Source: an uncultured bacterium
Lineage (GTDB): Bacteria > Cyanobacteriota > Vampirovibrionia > Gastranaerophilales > Gastranaerophilaceae
NCBI GenBank assembly: GCA_949288685.1
Contig: CASELB010000071.1
Coordinates: 1-12,554 of the forward strand
Reading direction: 5' to 3'
Length of the DNA stretch: 12,554 bases
Position numbers and translations under genes: made by a program. This document shows positions 6,842 to 12,554 of this stretch, one piece after another. The notes under the pieces are model-generated. The model had not been told where the DNA came from. It saw only the letters and a program-made list of their open reading frames with translations, and made no database searches. Every line of letters begins with the position of its first letter. Position 1 is the first letter of the stretch.

Positions 6842-6878
6842 AAATAGACAGATATTATTTATTAATATCTGTCTATTT
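6842..6878. terminator. Bidirectional terminator between thrS and the convergent gene
   Basis: A perfect 16-bp inverted repeat (6842-6857 with 6863-6878) closes a 5-nt loop, TTTAT. The stem reads AAATAGACAGATATTA on the left arm. It is followed on the + strand by TTTCTGTTT and on the - strand by a T-rich run (the complement of aaaaatgtttt before 6842). It lies between two convergent genes (thrS ends 6817, the - strand gene ends 6931) and can serve both. Confidence 0.85.
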
Positions 6879-6930
6879 CTGTTTACACCTGATATATAGA
6901 ATTTACTTATCTGTACGGTGTTTTTAAATA

Positions 6931-7542
6931 CTAACTATTTTCCTGAATTTTAGAAAAGAATTCTTTAGTTAAAAGCTGTGAATATTTTTTCTTTTCATTT
7001 ATGGCAGCAAGAATTTCGTTGTTGCCGCTTTTTGTTGTAAGAACCGCAATCATGCCGGTGTAATCTTTAACAGGAAGTTTTGAGATTTTTGCATCAAACC
7101 TTGCATAAGGTACATTTTTCCCTTTTGATGTAATCATTCCGCGCTCTGTTACTTTTAATTCTTCTATTGTAACAGCCTGATATTTTGTTTTTGCAAACAT
7201 GTCTTTTAGCTTATTTGCAATATCTTTGCTCTGTATATCGGTTTGAGACAGAAGCTGTTTTTTACCGGTATTTAAAACGAGCAGCCTTTGTCCGGAGGCT
7301 TTGTGTGCTGATAATACGCCTTTATAGCCGAGAAGTTTAAAAGAGTTGTTTATTTCAAACTCTTTATCAACATTTGAGAAATCCCCGATTTCCTTAGCGC
7401 TTTCCTGTGCATTGTCTCTTATAAATGATGATACATTTTTTACAAGCGCATCGACATATTTTTGCCCGCCAATTGTATTAAAACCTATGATTGCCAGAAC
7501 AAGAATTGTTGCATTGAATATAATTTTAATTAATCTAAACAT
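6931..7542 (-). CDS. Single-pass anchored extracytoplasmic protein of unknown function
   Basis: The 203-residue product has a basic N-terminus (MFRLIK), then one hydrophobic segment (about 6-25: IIFNATILVLAIIGFNTIGG) that acts as a signal anchor or uncleaved signal. A soluble part of about 175 residues, rich in Lys, Ser and Asn, follows and would face outward. It alternates helix-like stretches (DIANKLKDMFAKTKYQ, about 106-121) with strands (VPYARFDAKISKLPVKDYTGMIAVLTT, about 146-172) and contains no cysteine. I recognise no family or catalytic motif. The ATG at 7542 is chosen over a GTG at 7551: GGGGTG (7554-7549 on the - strand), a fair Shine-Dalgarno match with one G-U pair, sits 6 nt before the ATG but would overlap the GTG. 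It diverges from mutS and converges with thrS, so it is transcribed alone. Confidence 0.78.
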   Translation of the reverse strand: MFRLIKIIFNATILVLAIIGFNTIGGQKYVDALVKNVSSFIRDNAQESAKEIGDFSNVDKEFEINNSFKLLGYKGVLSAHKASGQRLLVLNTGKKQLLSQTDIQSKDIANKLKDMFAKTKYQAVTIEELKVTERGMITSKGKNVPYARFDAKISKLPVKDYTGMIAVLTTKSGNNEILAAINEKKKYSQLLTKEFFSKIQENS

Positions 7543-7569
7543 TACTTGCACCCCAGTCTATACTTATTG

Positions 7570-7575
7570 TAAAAT
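7570..7575 (+). promoter_or_regulatory. Promoter of mutS (-10 box)
   Basis: TAAAAT at 7570-7575 matches the -10 consensus at five of six positions. TTGCAC at 7546-7551, 18 bp upstream, is a weak -35 (TTG conserved). Taking the last base of the -10 as -7 puts +1 at 7582, one base before the mutS ATG, with the A of the ATG as an alternative purine start. No Shine-Dalgarno is present, so the mRNA is predicted to be leaderless or nearly so. The box overlaps the -10 of the divergent promoter. Confidence 0.5.
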
Positions 7576-7602
7576 TATATCTATGATAAAGAATGAAATC
7601 AA
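7574..7602 (-). promoter_or_regulatory. Promoter of the divergent anchored-protein gene
   Basis: On the - strand TTGATT (7602-7597) and TATAAT (7579-7574) are separated by exactly 17 bp: a -35 with four of six matches and a perfect -10. Predicted +1 is near 7567, leaving a 25-nt leader that holds GGGGTG before the ATG at 7542. The -35 lies inside codons 5-7 of mutS, and the -10 shares two bases with the mutS -10. Confidence 0.65.
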
Positions 7603-10171
7603 CTATATAAACTCTGCAGATGTAATTTTTGAAAATACAACACCTGTAATGCAGCAGTATTTAAATATTAAACGAGAGAACCCCGGAACTATTTTGCTTT
7701 ATCGTCTGGGTGATTTTTATGAAACTTTTTTTGAGGATGCCGTAACTATATCAAAAGACCTTGAAATCGCTTTAACAGGGCGGGATGCCGGAAAGGTTTA
7801 CGGTAGAATACCGCTTGCAGGAATTCCCGTTAAAGCAATTGACGGATATTTGCAAAAATTGATAGAAAAAGGCAGAAAAGTATCTATTTGTGAACAGCTT
7901 GAAGATCCCAAAGACGTTGCAAAAGGTGAAATTGTTAAACGTGGTGTGGTAAGGACAATCACTGCAGGAACGATTATAGAGGGTGACTACTTAGAAAATA
8001 ATACAAACAATTATATATGTGCAATATTTGAAGAAAAAGGAAATTGGGGACTTGCATACGCTGATATTTCCACCGGAGAGTTTAAAGCTACACAAGGAAA
8101 TTTTGGAGTTGTACAGACTGAACTTGCAAGGATTAAGCCGGCAGAAATTATCGGACCTGCCGCAAGCCAGAAAGTACAGCCTTTTCAGATTGTTCCTGAT
8201 GAAATCTTAAATCTTCCGGAAGAAATTACATCTCTGTATAATTGTTCAAAGATTCCTGCCAAGGTTTTTGAAGAAAAATTTGCCTTGAATAACCTGAAAA
8301 GCGTTTACCCGTCGTTTTCAGAAGCATGGGAAGGGTATAATGAATATAAACTGGCTTACCGTGCTGCATCGGCAGTCCTTGCGTATGTCTGGGAATATAT
8401 GAAGCAGCAGCGCCCGAAATTTGATATGGTAAAAACCTATGAACTTTCGGATTTTTTACTGCTTGATACCAGTACCCGAAGAAATCTTGAACTTGTAGAA
8501 TCAATGAGAGATAAAACAAGGGTTGGAACATTACTGTGGGCTATAGACAAAACTTTAACAAATATGGGGGCGCGGCTTTTAAAAAATTGGATTTGTCAGC
8601 CTCTAAAGAGTGTTGATAAGATTAAAGCGCGTCAGAAAGTCGTAGAAACTCTTATAAATGACTACGATACACGTGATAAATTAACCAAACTTCTCGGTTC
8701 TTTGTATGATATTCAGCGGCTTTCATCTAAATTAAGTAATGAGAGCGGCTCTCCGCGTGACTATTTAAATCTCAGAAACTCTCTGGCTGTTGTACCGGAA
8801 CTGTTTGATACTGTTCTGCAGGCAAGGATTGATATTCTTGATGGAGTAATACAGTACAGAGAAAAAATTACTGATTTATACGATATTATTTTAAGGACAA
8901 TTGATGATAATGCCCCTATGACGATGAAGGAAGGCGGAATGCTCCGGCATGGTGTTAATTCTGAACTGGATTATTTTCGTGACTTGTTAACCAAGGGGCG
9001 TCAGTGGATTACGGAGTTTGAAGCTAAAGAACGGGAAGCCACCGGTATAAATACTTTAAAAGTTGATTATAACAAAGTTTTCGGTTTTTATATCGAAGTT
9101 ACAAATTCCAATTCACAAAAAGTGCCTGATTTTTATGTCAGGAAACAAACTCTTGCTAATGCCGAAAGGTATATAACTCCGGAATTAAAGAAACATGAAG
9201 ACGATGTTTTGTCGGCACAGGTTAAATCTGTTGAATTAGAGAAAAAATTATTTCAGGACTTCAGAGCGTATACAAAAGAATACGTTGATATTATAAGAGA
9301 ATTGTCCGATGCGATTGCTAAATTGGATTGTTTGCTTTCGTTTGCGAATGTTGCGGTTGAGTATAATTATGTAAAACCGGAGATAGATGAGTCACTGGAG
9401 TTCTCCATTAAAAACGGACGCCACCCGGTTGTCGAGAGAATACTGCCATTAGGGGCGTATGTTAGTAATGATTTGGAAATATCTGCCAATACTGCAGACA
9501 AAACTCAACTTATGATATTAACAGGACCAAATATGGCGGGCAAGTCAACATATATGCGTCAGAATGCTTTAATTGTGATACTTGCACAAATTGGCTCGTA
9601 CGTACCGGCAGATTATGCAAGAATTGGTATAGTTGATAAAGTATTTTCCCGTGTAGGTGCCAGTGATGATCTTACGTTCGGACGTTCAACATTTATGGTC
9701 GAAATGAGCGAAACTGCTTATATCCTTAATTTCGCAACGGAAAAGAGTTTTATTTTGATTGATGAAATAGGACGCGGAACAAGTACTTATGACGGTGTTG
9801 CAATAGCCTGGTCAGTGGCAGAGTTTATTGCTTCAAAAATTAAAGCACGTTGTATTTTTGCAACACATTATCACGAATTAAATGTAATGACAAACAATTA
9901 TCCGCAGATTAAAAATTACAGGGTAACTGTTGAAGAGCAAAACGGAGAGATTGAATTTTTAAGGAAAATAGTGCAGGGCGGGGCAAGCCGGAGTTACGGG
10001 ATACAGGTTGCAAAGATGGCAGGACTGCCCGGTACGGTTGTAAAACGCTCGGAGGACTTGATGGCACGAATGCAGCGGGATATGGCGAAGAATTTAGCCG
10101 GAAAGAAAAAGTCGCTGGAAGCTGCGGGAGCTGTTCCGCAATTGTCATTATTTAATAATGAACAGGAATAG
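7583..10171 (+). CDS. mutS: DNA mismatch repair protein MutS
   Basis: The 862-residue product is a full-length MutS, the ATPase that binds mismatches and small loops as a dimer and recruits downstream repair factors. The N-terminal mismatch-recognition domain carries the F-x-E wedge at F45-Y46-E47 (LGDFYETFFEDA). The connector, lever and clamp domains fill the middle (about 130-560). The C-terminal ATPase has Walker A G648-PNMAGKST (K654), Walker B FILIDEIGRGTS (D727, E728), the GASDDLTFGRSTFMVEM signature segment and ATHYHEL. The last ten residues contain QLSLF (853-857), a consensus sliding-clamp (beta clamp) binding peptide. Length agrees with the MutS family (about 850-880), distinct from MutS2. 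The start at 7583 (MIKNEINYIN) is preferred: 79 further in-frame codons back to 7346 run antisense through the divergent gene and lack MutS similarity. It is followed 15 nt later by ruvA. Confidence 0.97.
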   Translation: MIKNEINYINSADVIFENTTPVMQQYLNIKRENPGTILLYRLGDFYETFFEDAVTISKDLEIALTGRDAGKVYGRIPLAGIPVKAIDGYLQKLIEKGRKVSICEQLEDPKDVAKGEIVKRGVVRTITAGTIIEGDYLENNTNNYICAIFEEKGNWGLAYADISTGEFKATQGNFGVVQTELARIKPAEIIGPAASQKVQPFQIVPDEILNLPEEITSLYNCSKIPAKVFEEKFALNNLKSVYPSFSEAWEGYNEYKLAYRAASAVLAYVWEYMKQQRPKFDMVKTYELSDFLLLDTSTRRNLELVESMRDKTRVGTLLWAIDKTLTNMGARLLKNWICQPLKSVDKIKARQKVVETLINDYDTRDKLTKLLGSLYDIQRLSSKLSNESGSPRDYLNLRNSLAVVPELFDTVLQARIDILDGVIQYREKITDLYDIILRTIDDNAPMTMKEGGMLRHGVNSELDYFRDLLTKGRQWITEFEAKEREATGINTLKVDYNKVFGFYIEVTNSNSQKVPDFYVRKQTLANAERYITPELKKHEDDVLSAQVKSVELEKKLFQDFRAYTKEYVDIIRELSDAIAKLDCLLSFANVAVEYNYVKPEIDESLEFSIKNGRHPVVERILPLGAYVSNDLEISANTADKTQLMILTGPNMAGKSTYMRQNALIVILAQIGSYVPADYARIGIVDKVFSRVGASDDLTFGRSTFMVEMSETAYILNFATEKSFILIDEIGRGTSTYDGVAIAWSVAEFIASKIKARCIFATHYHELNVMTNNYPQIKNYRVTVEEQNGEIEFLRKIVQGGASRSYGIQVAKMAGLPGTVVKRSEDLMARMQRDMAKNLAGKKKSLEAAGAVPQLSLFNNEQE

Positions 10172-10186
10172 AGAGAGGCAAAATTA

Positions 10187-10792
10187 ATGTTTGATTATAT
10201 AAAAGGGGTTTTAGAGGATAAACGTAGAACAGAGAAGGGCTGTTTTTTAACTGTAGATAATAATGGTATAGGTTACAGGTTTGAGATTCCGTCAAGCGAC
10301 TATGAGCAGCTGCCTGATAAAAATAGTGAAATGAAAATATTTGCAGCGCTAATTCATAAAGAGGATACGATGTATTTGTGCGGTTTCTTAAATCGCGAAA
10401 CACGTGATATATTTACTATTTTGACTTCGGTTTCAGGCGTTGGAACAAAGATGGGTTTGACTCTGTTGGGCGAATTTGATTTGTATGAATTGATTTCTCT
10501 TGTGCAGGCGCAGAATTATAAGGAATTGACCCGCGCAAAAGGTGTTGGTCCCAAACTCGCGCAGAAGATTATTCTTGAACTGAAAGATAAGTTAATGAAA
10601 GTTAGTATAGCAGGCAGTGTGACAACGGCTTGTTCTCATATACCTGAAGAGTACGGGGAAGCTGTTTCAATACTTCAATCATTAGGGTATGAAGATAAAG
10701 AAATTCAGGACGCGTTTAAGAAAATAACCATAAAACCCGGTGACAGCCAGGAAGAAATCCTTAGAGGAGTACTTACAATTTTGTCTTTGTAA
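10187..10792 (+). CDS. ruvA: Holliday junction branch-migration subunit RuvA
   Basis: The 201-residue product binds four-way junctions as a tetramer and loads the RuvB motor, in the recombination and repair pathway. Domain I is the OB-fold (1-65, MFDYIKGVLEDK with NNGIGYRFEIPSS). Domain II holds two helix-hairpin-helix DNA-binding motifs: ILTSVSGVGTKMGLTLL (about 78-94) and ELTRAKGVGPKLAQKIILELKDKL (about 112-135). Domain III, the RuvB-contacting UBA-like bundle, is at about 155-201 (EAVSILQSLGYEDKEIQDAF). Length is in the family range of about 190-205. AGAGAGG ends 8 nt before the ATG, directly after the mutS stop, so it is co-transcribed with mutS. ruvB and ruvC are not in the window. Confidence 0.96.
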   Translation: MFDYIKGVLEDKRRTEKGCFLTVDNNGIGYRFEIPSSDYEQLPDKNSEMKIFAALIHKEDTMYLCGFLNRETRDIFTILTSVSGVGTKMGLTLLGEFDLYELISLVQAQNYKELTRAKGVGPKLAQKIILELKDKLMKVSIAGSVTTACSHIPEEYGEAVSILQSLGYEDKEIQDAFKKITIKPGDSQEEILRGVLTILSL

Positions 10793-10822
10793 ATTTTCGT
10801 TAAGATTTTTGAAAATTGTGGC

Positions 10823-10860
10823 AAAAAAAAATCTTCATTTGATTTAAATCTAATGAAGGT
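10823..10860. promoter_or_regulatory. Hairpin that covers the Shine-Dalgarno of the nucleotidase gene; minus-strand terminator shape
   Basis: A 26-bp dyad at 10833-10858 pairs CTTCATT (10833-10839) with AATGAAG (10852-10858). Inside it is the palindrome GATTTAAATC (10841-10850), with one T-T mismatch between the two blocks. Flanking bases can add an A-T and a T-G pair. On + strand RNA the right arm contains the ribosome binding site GAAGG (10855-10859) of the gene at 10866, so the stem would mask it. Nine A residues (10823-10831) precede the left arm. Read on the - strand this is therefore a stem followed by nine T residues, a good intrinsic terminator. No T-run follows it on the + strand. 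Confidence 0.6.
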
Positions 10861-10865
10861 GTTGT

Positions 10866-12407
10866 ATGATAAGATTTAATAACATAAATAATACTCTAAA
10901 TTTCAAATCCCGGGAATTAATGCAAAGATACGGATTTGGCGATAAGAAGGACAAAGATAATTTTCAGGTTTCTGTCGGATATATAAATGACGGTCACGGA
11001 CAAACAAATAATGAGCTTAGGATTTTGTCAGGAATAGAAGGTGATATAAGATTTTCCGGCGGTGATGATCAGATTGGCAATGAGAAAAATCATAATTCAA
11101 ACGCTGCAACGGTTTTATTTTTAGAATATGCAAAAATAAATGCCCGTGCAATGGGTAATCACGAAATGGATACACAAACTGCTGATTTTTGTGACCTTAA
11201 CCGTAATCATAAGACGAAAGTACTGGCATTGAATTTTCGGGAAAAAACTACCAGACCTGATAAAACAGATTTGAACGAAGTTCTAAAACCTTCTGATGTA
11301 GTGGAAATTAACGGGCAAAAAATAGGTTTAATAGGAGCCTGCCCTAATGATATTTTTGAACGTGTTACCAACCCTGAGTATATCAAGGATTGTGAAGTTG
11401 ATAACTATTATGTAACTTTACAAAAAATTAAAGCACAGGTAGATAAATTTACTAAAGAAGGTATAAACAAAATATTTCTTCTTTCTCACCTCGGGCATAA
11501 CAAAAATAAAGATATAGCGGAAAAAATTGATGGGATAGATGTAATAATCGGCGGGCATACACATGATTTGATAAAAGATATAAAAGAAGGTGAAAACCTT
11601 ATTTATTCACCATCGGGTGAACCCGTTATAATTACACAGGCAGGTAAAGACGGTCATTATTTCGGATTATTGAATTTGGAATTTGATAAAAACGGTGTTA
11701 TTAAAAAAGCACAAAATAATATCCATAGAACACATGATTATCCGAAGAGTTATGTCCATGAATTGATTTTTGATAAAGTTTTAGGCAAGGCGGAAGTAGT
11801 CGGAGAAGTTGTAGAAGCAATGGATCCTCCGGAAAATATTTATGTTTCGGAAAATCCGCATGCAAACTTTGTATGTGATGCAATAAAAGAAGTAACCGGT
11901 GCAGACATCGGATTATGGAACAATTCAGGAATAAGAAATTATTTTCATGTCGGGCTTATCAATAACCGTGATGTCAAAGACATCGCACCGTTTTCCGATG
12001 ATATGACGGTTGTTCCGGTTACAGAAAAAGAACTTGTTGATGCGTTTAAACTTGTAACTAAAAGAACACTTACAAGAGCAAGCAACAAGCCGGGATTATA
12101 CGCTGTATCAGGACTTAATTATACTGTAAGCAAGAGCAAGAAAGCGCTTGTTGAAATGAATTTTATAGATAAAGACGGAAATGTTATACCAATTGACATA
12201 AATAACCCTGATCCGAATAAAATCTATAAAGTTGCAGCGGATGAATTTATTACAATGGGCGGAGATGATATTCCGATGCTTGATAAAATAAACCAGGCAT
12301 ATAAGATTTATCCGTATGATAAAGATATAATGGTTTGTCAGTACCTTAAAGATTTTAAAGAACCTGTAAAAATTAATCAGGTCGGCAGGCTTAAAATTGT
12401 TGAATAG
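10866..12407 (+). CDS. 5'-nucleotidase / 2',3'-cyclic phosphodiesterase-family metallophosphatase, no signal peptide
   Basis: The 513-residue product belongs to the UshA/YfkN-type family, which removes phosphate from nucleotides with a two-metal centre. N-terminal metallophosphoesterase ligands are D42 and H44 (INDGHG), D67 (SGGDD), N98 and H99 (GNHEMD), H208 (LLSHLGH), and H231 and H233 (IGGHTHDL). The C-terminal substrate-binding domain (about 300-512) has LWNNSGIRNYF (350-360), APFSDDMTVVPVTEKEL (374-390) and MGGDDIPML (464-472). All key motifs are present, so activity is likely, though the true substrate is unknown. Relatives are normally exported. Here there is no hydrophobic N-terminus, only a short Asn-rich stretch (MIRFNNINNTLNFKSRE) before a polar linker. 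It is therefore either cytoplasmic or exported by another route. Residues 42-44 read DGH, as in the family. It follows ruvA by 73 nt. The AAGGTG ribosome site is held in a hairpin. Confidence 0.87.
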   Translation: MIRFNNINNTLNFKSRELMQRYGFGDKKDKDNFQVSVGYINDGHGQTNNELRILSGIEGDIRFSGGDDQIGNEKNHNSNAATVLFLEYAKINARAMGNHEMDTQTADFCDLNRNHKTKVLALNFREKTTRPDKTDLNEVLKPSDVVEINGQKIGLIGACPNDIFERVTNPEYIKDCEVDNYYVTLQKIKAQVDKFTKEGINKIFLLSHLGHNKNKDIAEKIDGIDVIIGGHTHDLIKDIKEGENLIYSPSGEPVIITQAGKDGHYFGLLNLEFDKNGVIKKAQNNIHRTHDYPKSYVHELIFDKVLGKAEVVGEVVEAMDPPENIYVSENPHANFVCDAIKEVTGADIGLWNNSGIRNYFHVGLINNRDVKDIAPFSDDMTVVPVTEKELVDAFKLVTKRTLTRASNKPGLYAVSGLNYTVSKSKKALVEMNFIDKDGNVIPIDINNPDPNKIYKVAADEFITMGGDDIPMLDKINQAYKIYPYDKDIMVCQYLKDFKEPVKINQVGRLKIVE

Positions 12408-12435
12408 TTAAATCTCTTGTTACAAAACTTTACAA

Positions 12436-12469
12436 TTCAGCGTAAAAAAAGCAATTTTTTTACGCTGAA
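12436..12469. terminator. Perfect 15-bp hairpin with GCAA tetraloop
   Basis: TTCAGCGT plus seven A (12436-12450) pairs perfectly with seven T plus ACGCTGAA (12455-12469) around GCAA, a GNRA-type tetraloop. It lies 28 nt after the nucleotidase stop codon, where a terminator is expected. Neither side is followed by a T-tract: the poly-U is inside the stem as its inner seven pairs. It may end transcription in either direction, protect a 3' end, or act as a binding dyad. Confidence 0.6.
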
Positions 12470-12486
12470 AAACTTTATATACATGT

Positions 12487-12514
12487 AGGTTAATAAAGGT
12501 TAGTACAGGTAGGT
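12487..12514 (+). repeat. AGGT motifs at exact 10-bp spacing
   Basis: AGGT occurs at 12487-12490, 12497-12500 and 12507-12510, with a fourth copy directly adjoining at 12511-12514. The units read AGGTTAATAA, AGGTTAGTAC, AGGTAGGTAA. Spacing of one helical turn is typical of a direct-repeat binding site. The rest of the terminal gap (12515-12554) holds an AGACA-GA-TGTCT dyad at 12537-12548 and no supported gene. Confidence 0.35.
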
Positions 12515-12554
12515 AAAAATGTTCTTGCTATTGTATAGACAGATGTCTTTAATA

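Noticed and set aside
7543..7551. GTG start (7551) for the anchored-protein gene
   Set aside because: The only plausible Shine-Dalgarno, GGGGTG, would overlap that codon. It is correctly spaced for the ATG at 7542.
7346..7582. 79-codon upstream extension of the mutS frame
   Set aside because: It runs antisense through the divergent gene, crosses both promoters and shows no MutS character. The ATG at 7583 gives a normal-length protein.
12519..12554. Start of a further gene (ATG FLLLYRQM...) running off the window
   Set aside because: Only 12 codons are visible, the AGGTAGGT upstream is too close and belongs to a repeat, and a TATAGA-like box lies inside it. It cannot be supported.
1..12554. 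CRISPR array, toxin-antitoxin pair, insertion sequence, phage or defence island
   Set aside because: No regularly spaced repeats, transposase, integrase, nuclease or small paired open frames were recognised anywhere in the window.

Overview
The window is an AT-rich stretch of bacterial chromosome carrying nine protein-coding genes. Eight are on the + strand and one is on the - strand. Four are recognisable housekeeping genes (hemW-like, thrS, mutS, ruvA). One is a 5'-nucleotidase/metallophosphatase-family enzyme. The other four are envelope-associated or probably exported proteins with no assured function. The base composition, the family look of the 'SATQARLLQL' protein at 3525-4814 and the short N-terminal 'NNTLNFKSR' segment of the nucleotidase remind me of the non-photosynthetic gut sister group of cyanobacteria (Vampirovibrionia/Melainabacteria, order Gastranaerophilales). 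That placement comes from memory of similar proteins and was not searched. I see no transposase, integrase, phage gene, CRISPR array, tRNA or rRNA.

Layout. Positions 1-83 end with an intrinsic terminator of an upstream unit. A hemW-like radical-SAM gene follows (127-1209), apparently read from a leaderless transcript. A good extended -10 promoter (1215-1223) drives a compact three-gene envelope unit (1248-3360): a six-helix membrane protein, an exported M48-type metallopeptidase homologue whose zinc site has been destroyed, and a small exported beta-rich protein that overlaps it by 8 nt. A freestanding gene (3525-4814) encodes a signal-less protein with helical ends and a Thr/Tyr/acid-rich middle, and is closed by a strong terminator (4851-4882). 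thrS (5045-6817) encodes a threonyl-tRNA synthetase without the usual N-terminal TGS domain. A perfect 16-bp stem terminator (6842-6878) separates thrS from a convergent - strand gene for a single-pass anchored protein (6931-7542). That gene and mutS (7583-10171) diverge from a 40-bp gap in which their -10 boxes overlap. ruvA follows mutS with 15 nt between them, giving a DNA repair and recombination operon. The nucleotidase-family gene (10866-12407) comes next, with its Shine-Dalgarno sequence inside a long hairpin. The window closes with a perfect 15-bp stem capped by GCAA and a short array of AGGT motifs spaced exactly 10 bp apart.

How the genes work together. mutS and ruvA belong to mismatch repair and Holliday-junction processing. 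hemW and thrS are unrelated housekeeping units. The most unusual material is the 1248-3360 unit, where an inactivated M48-like periplasmic protein is translationally coupled to an unknown exported partner and co-transcribed with a polytopic membrane protein, and the regulatory architecture (leaderless starts, overlapping divergent promoters, masked Shine-Dalgarno). I found no clear evidence of a complete new defence or mobile system.
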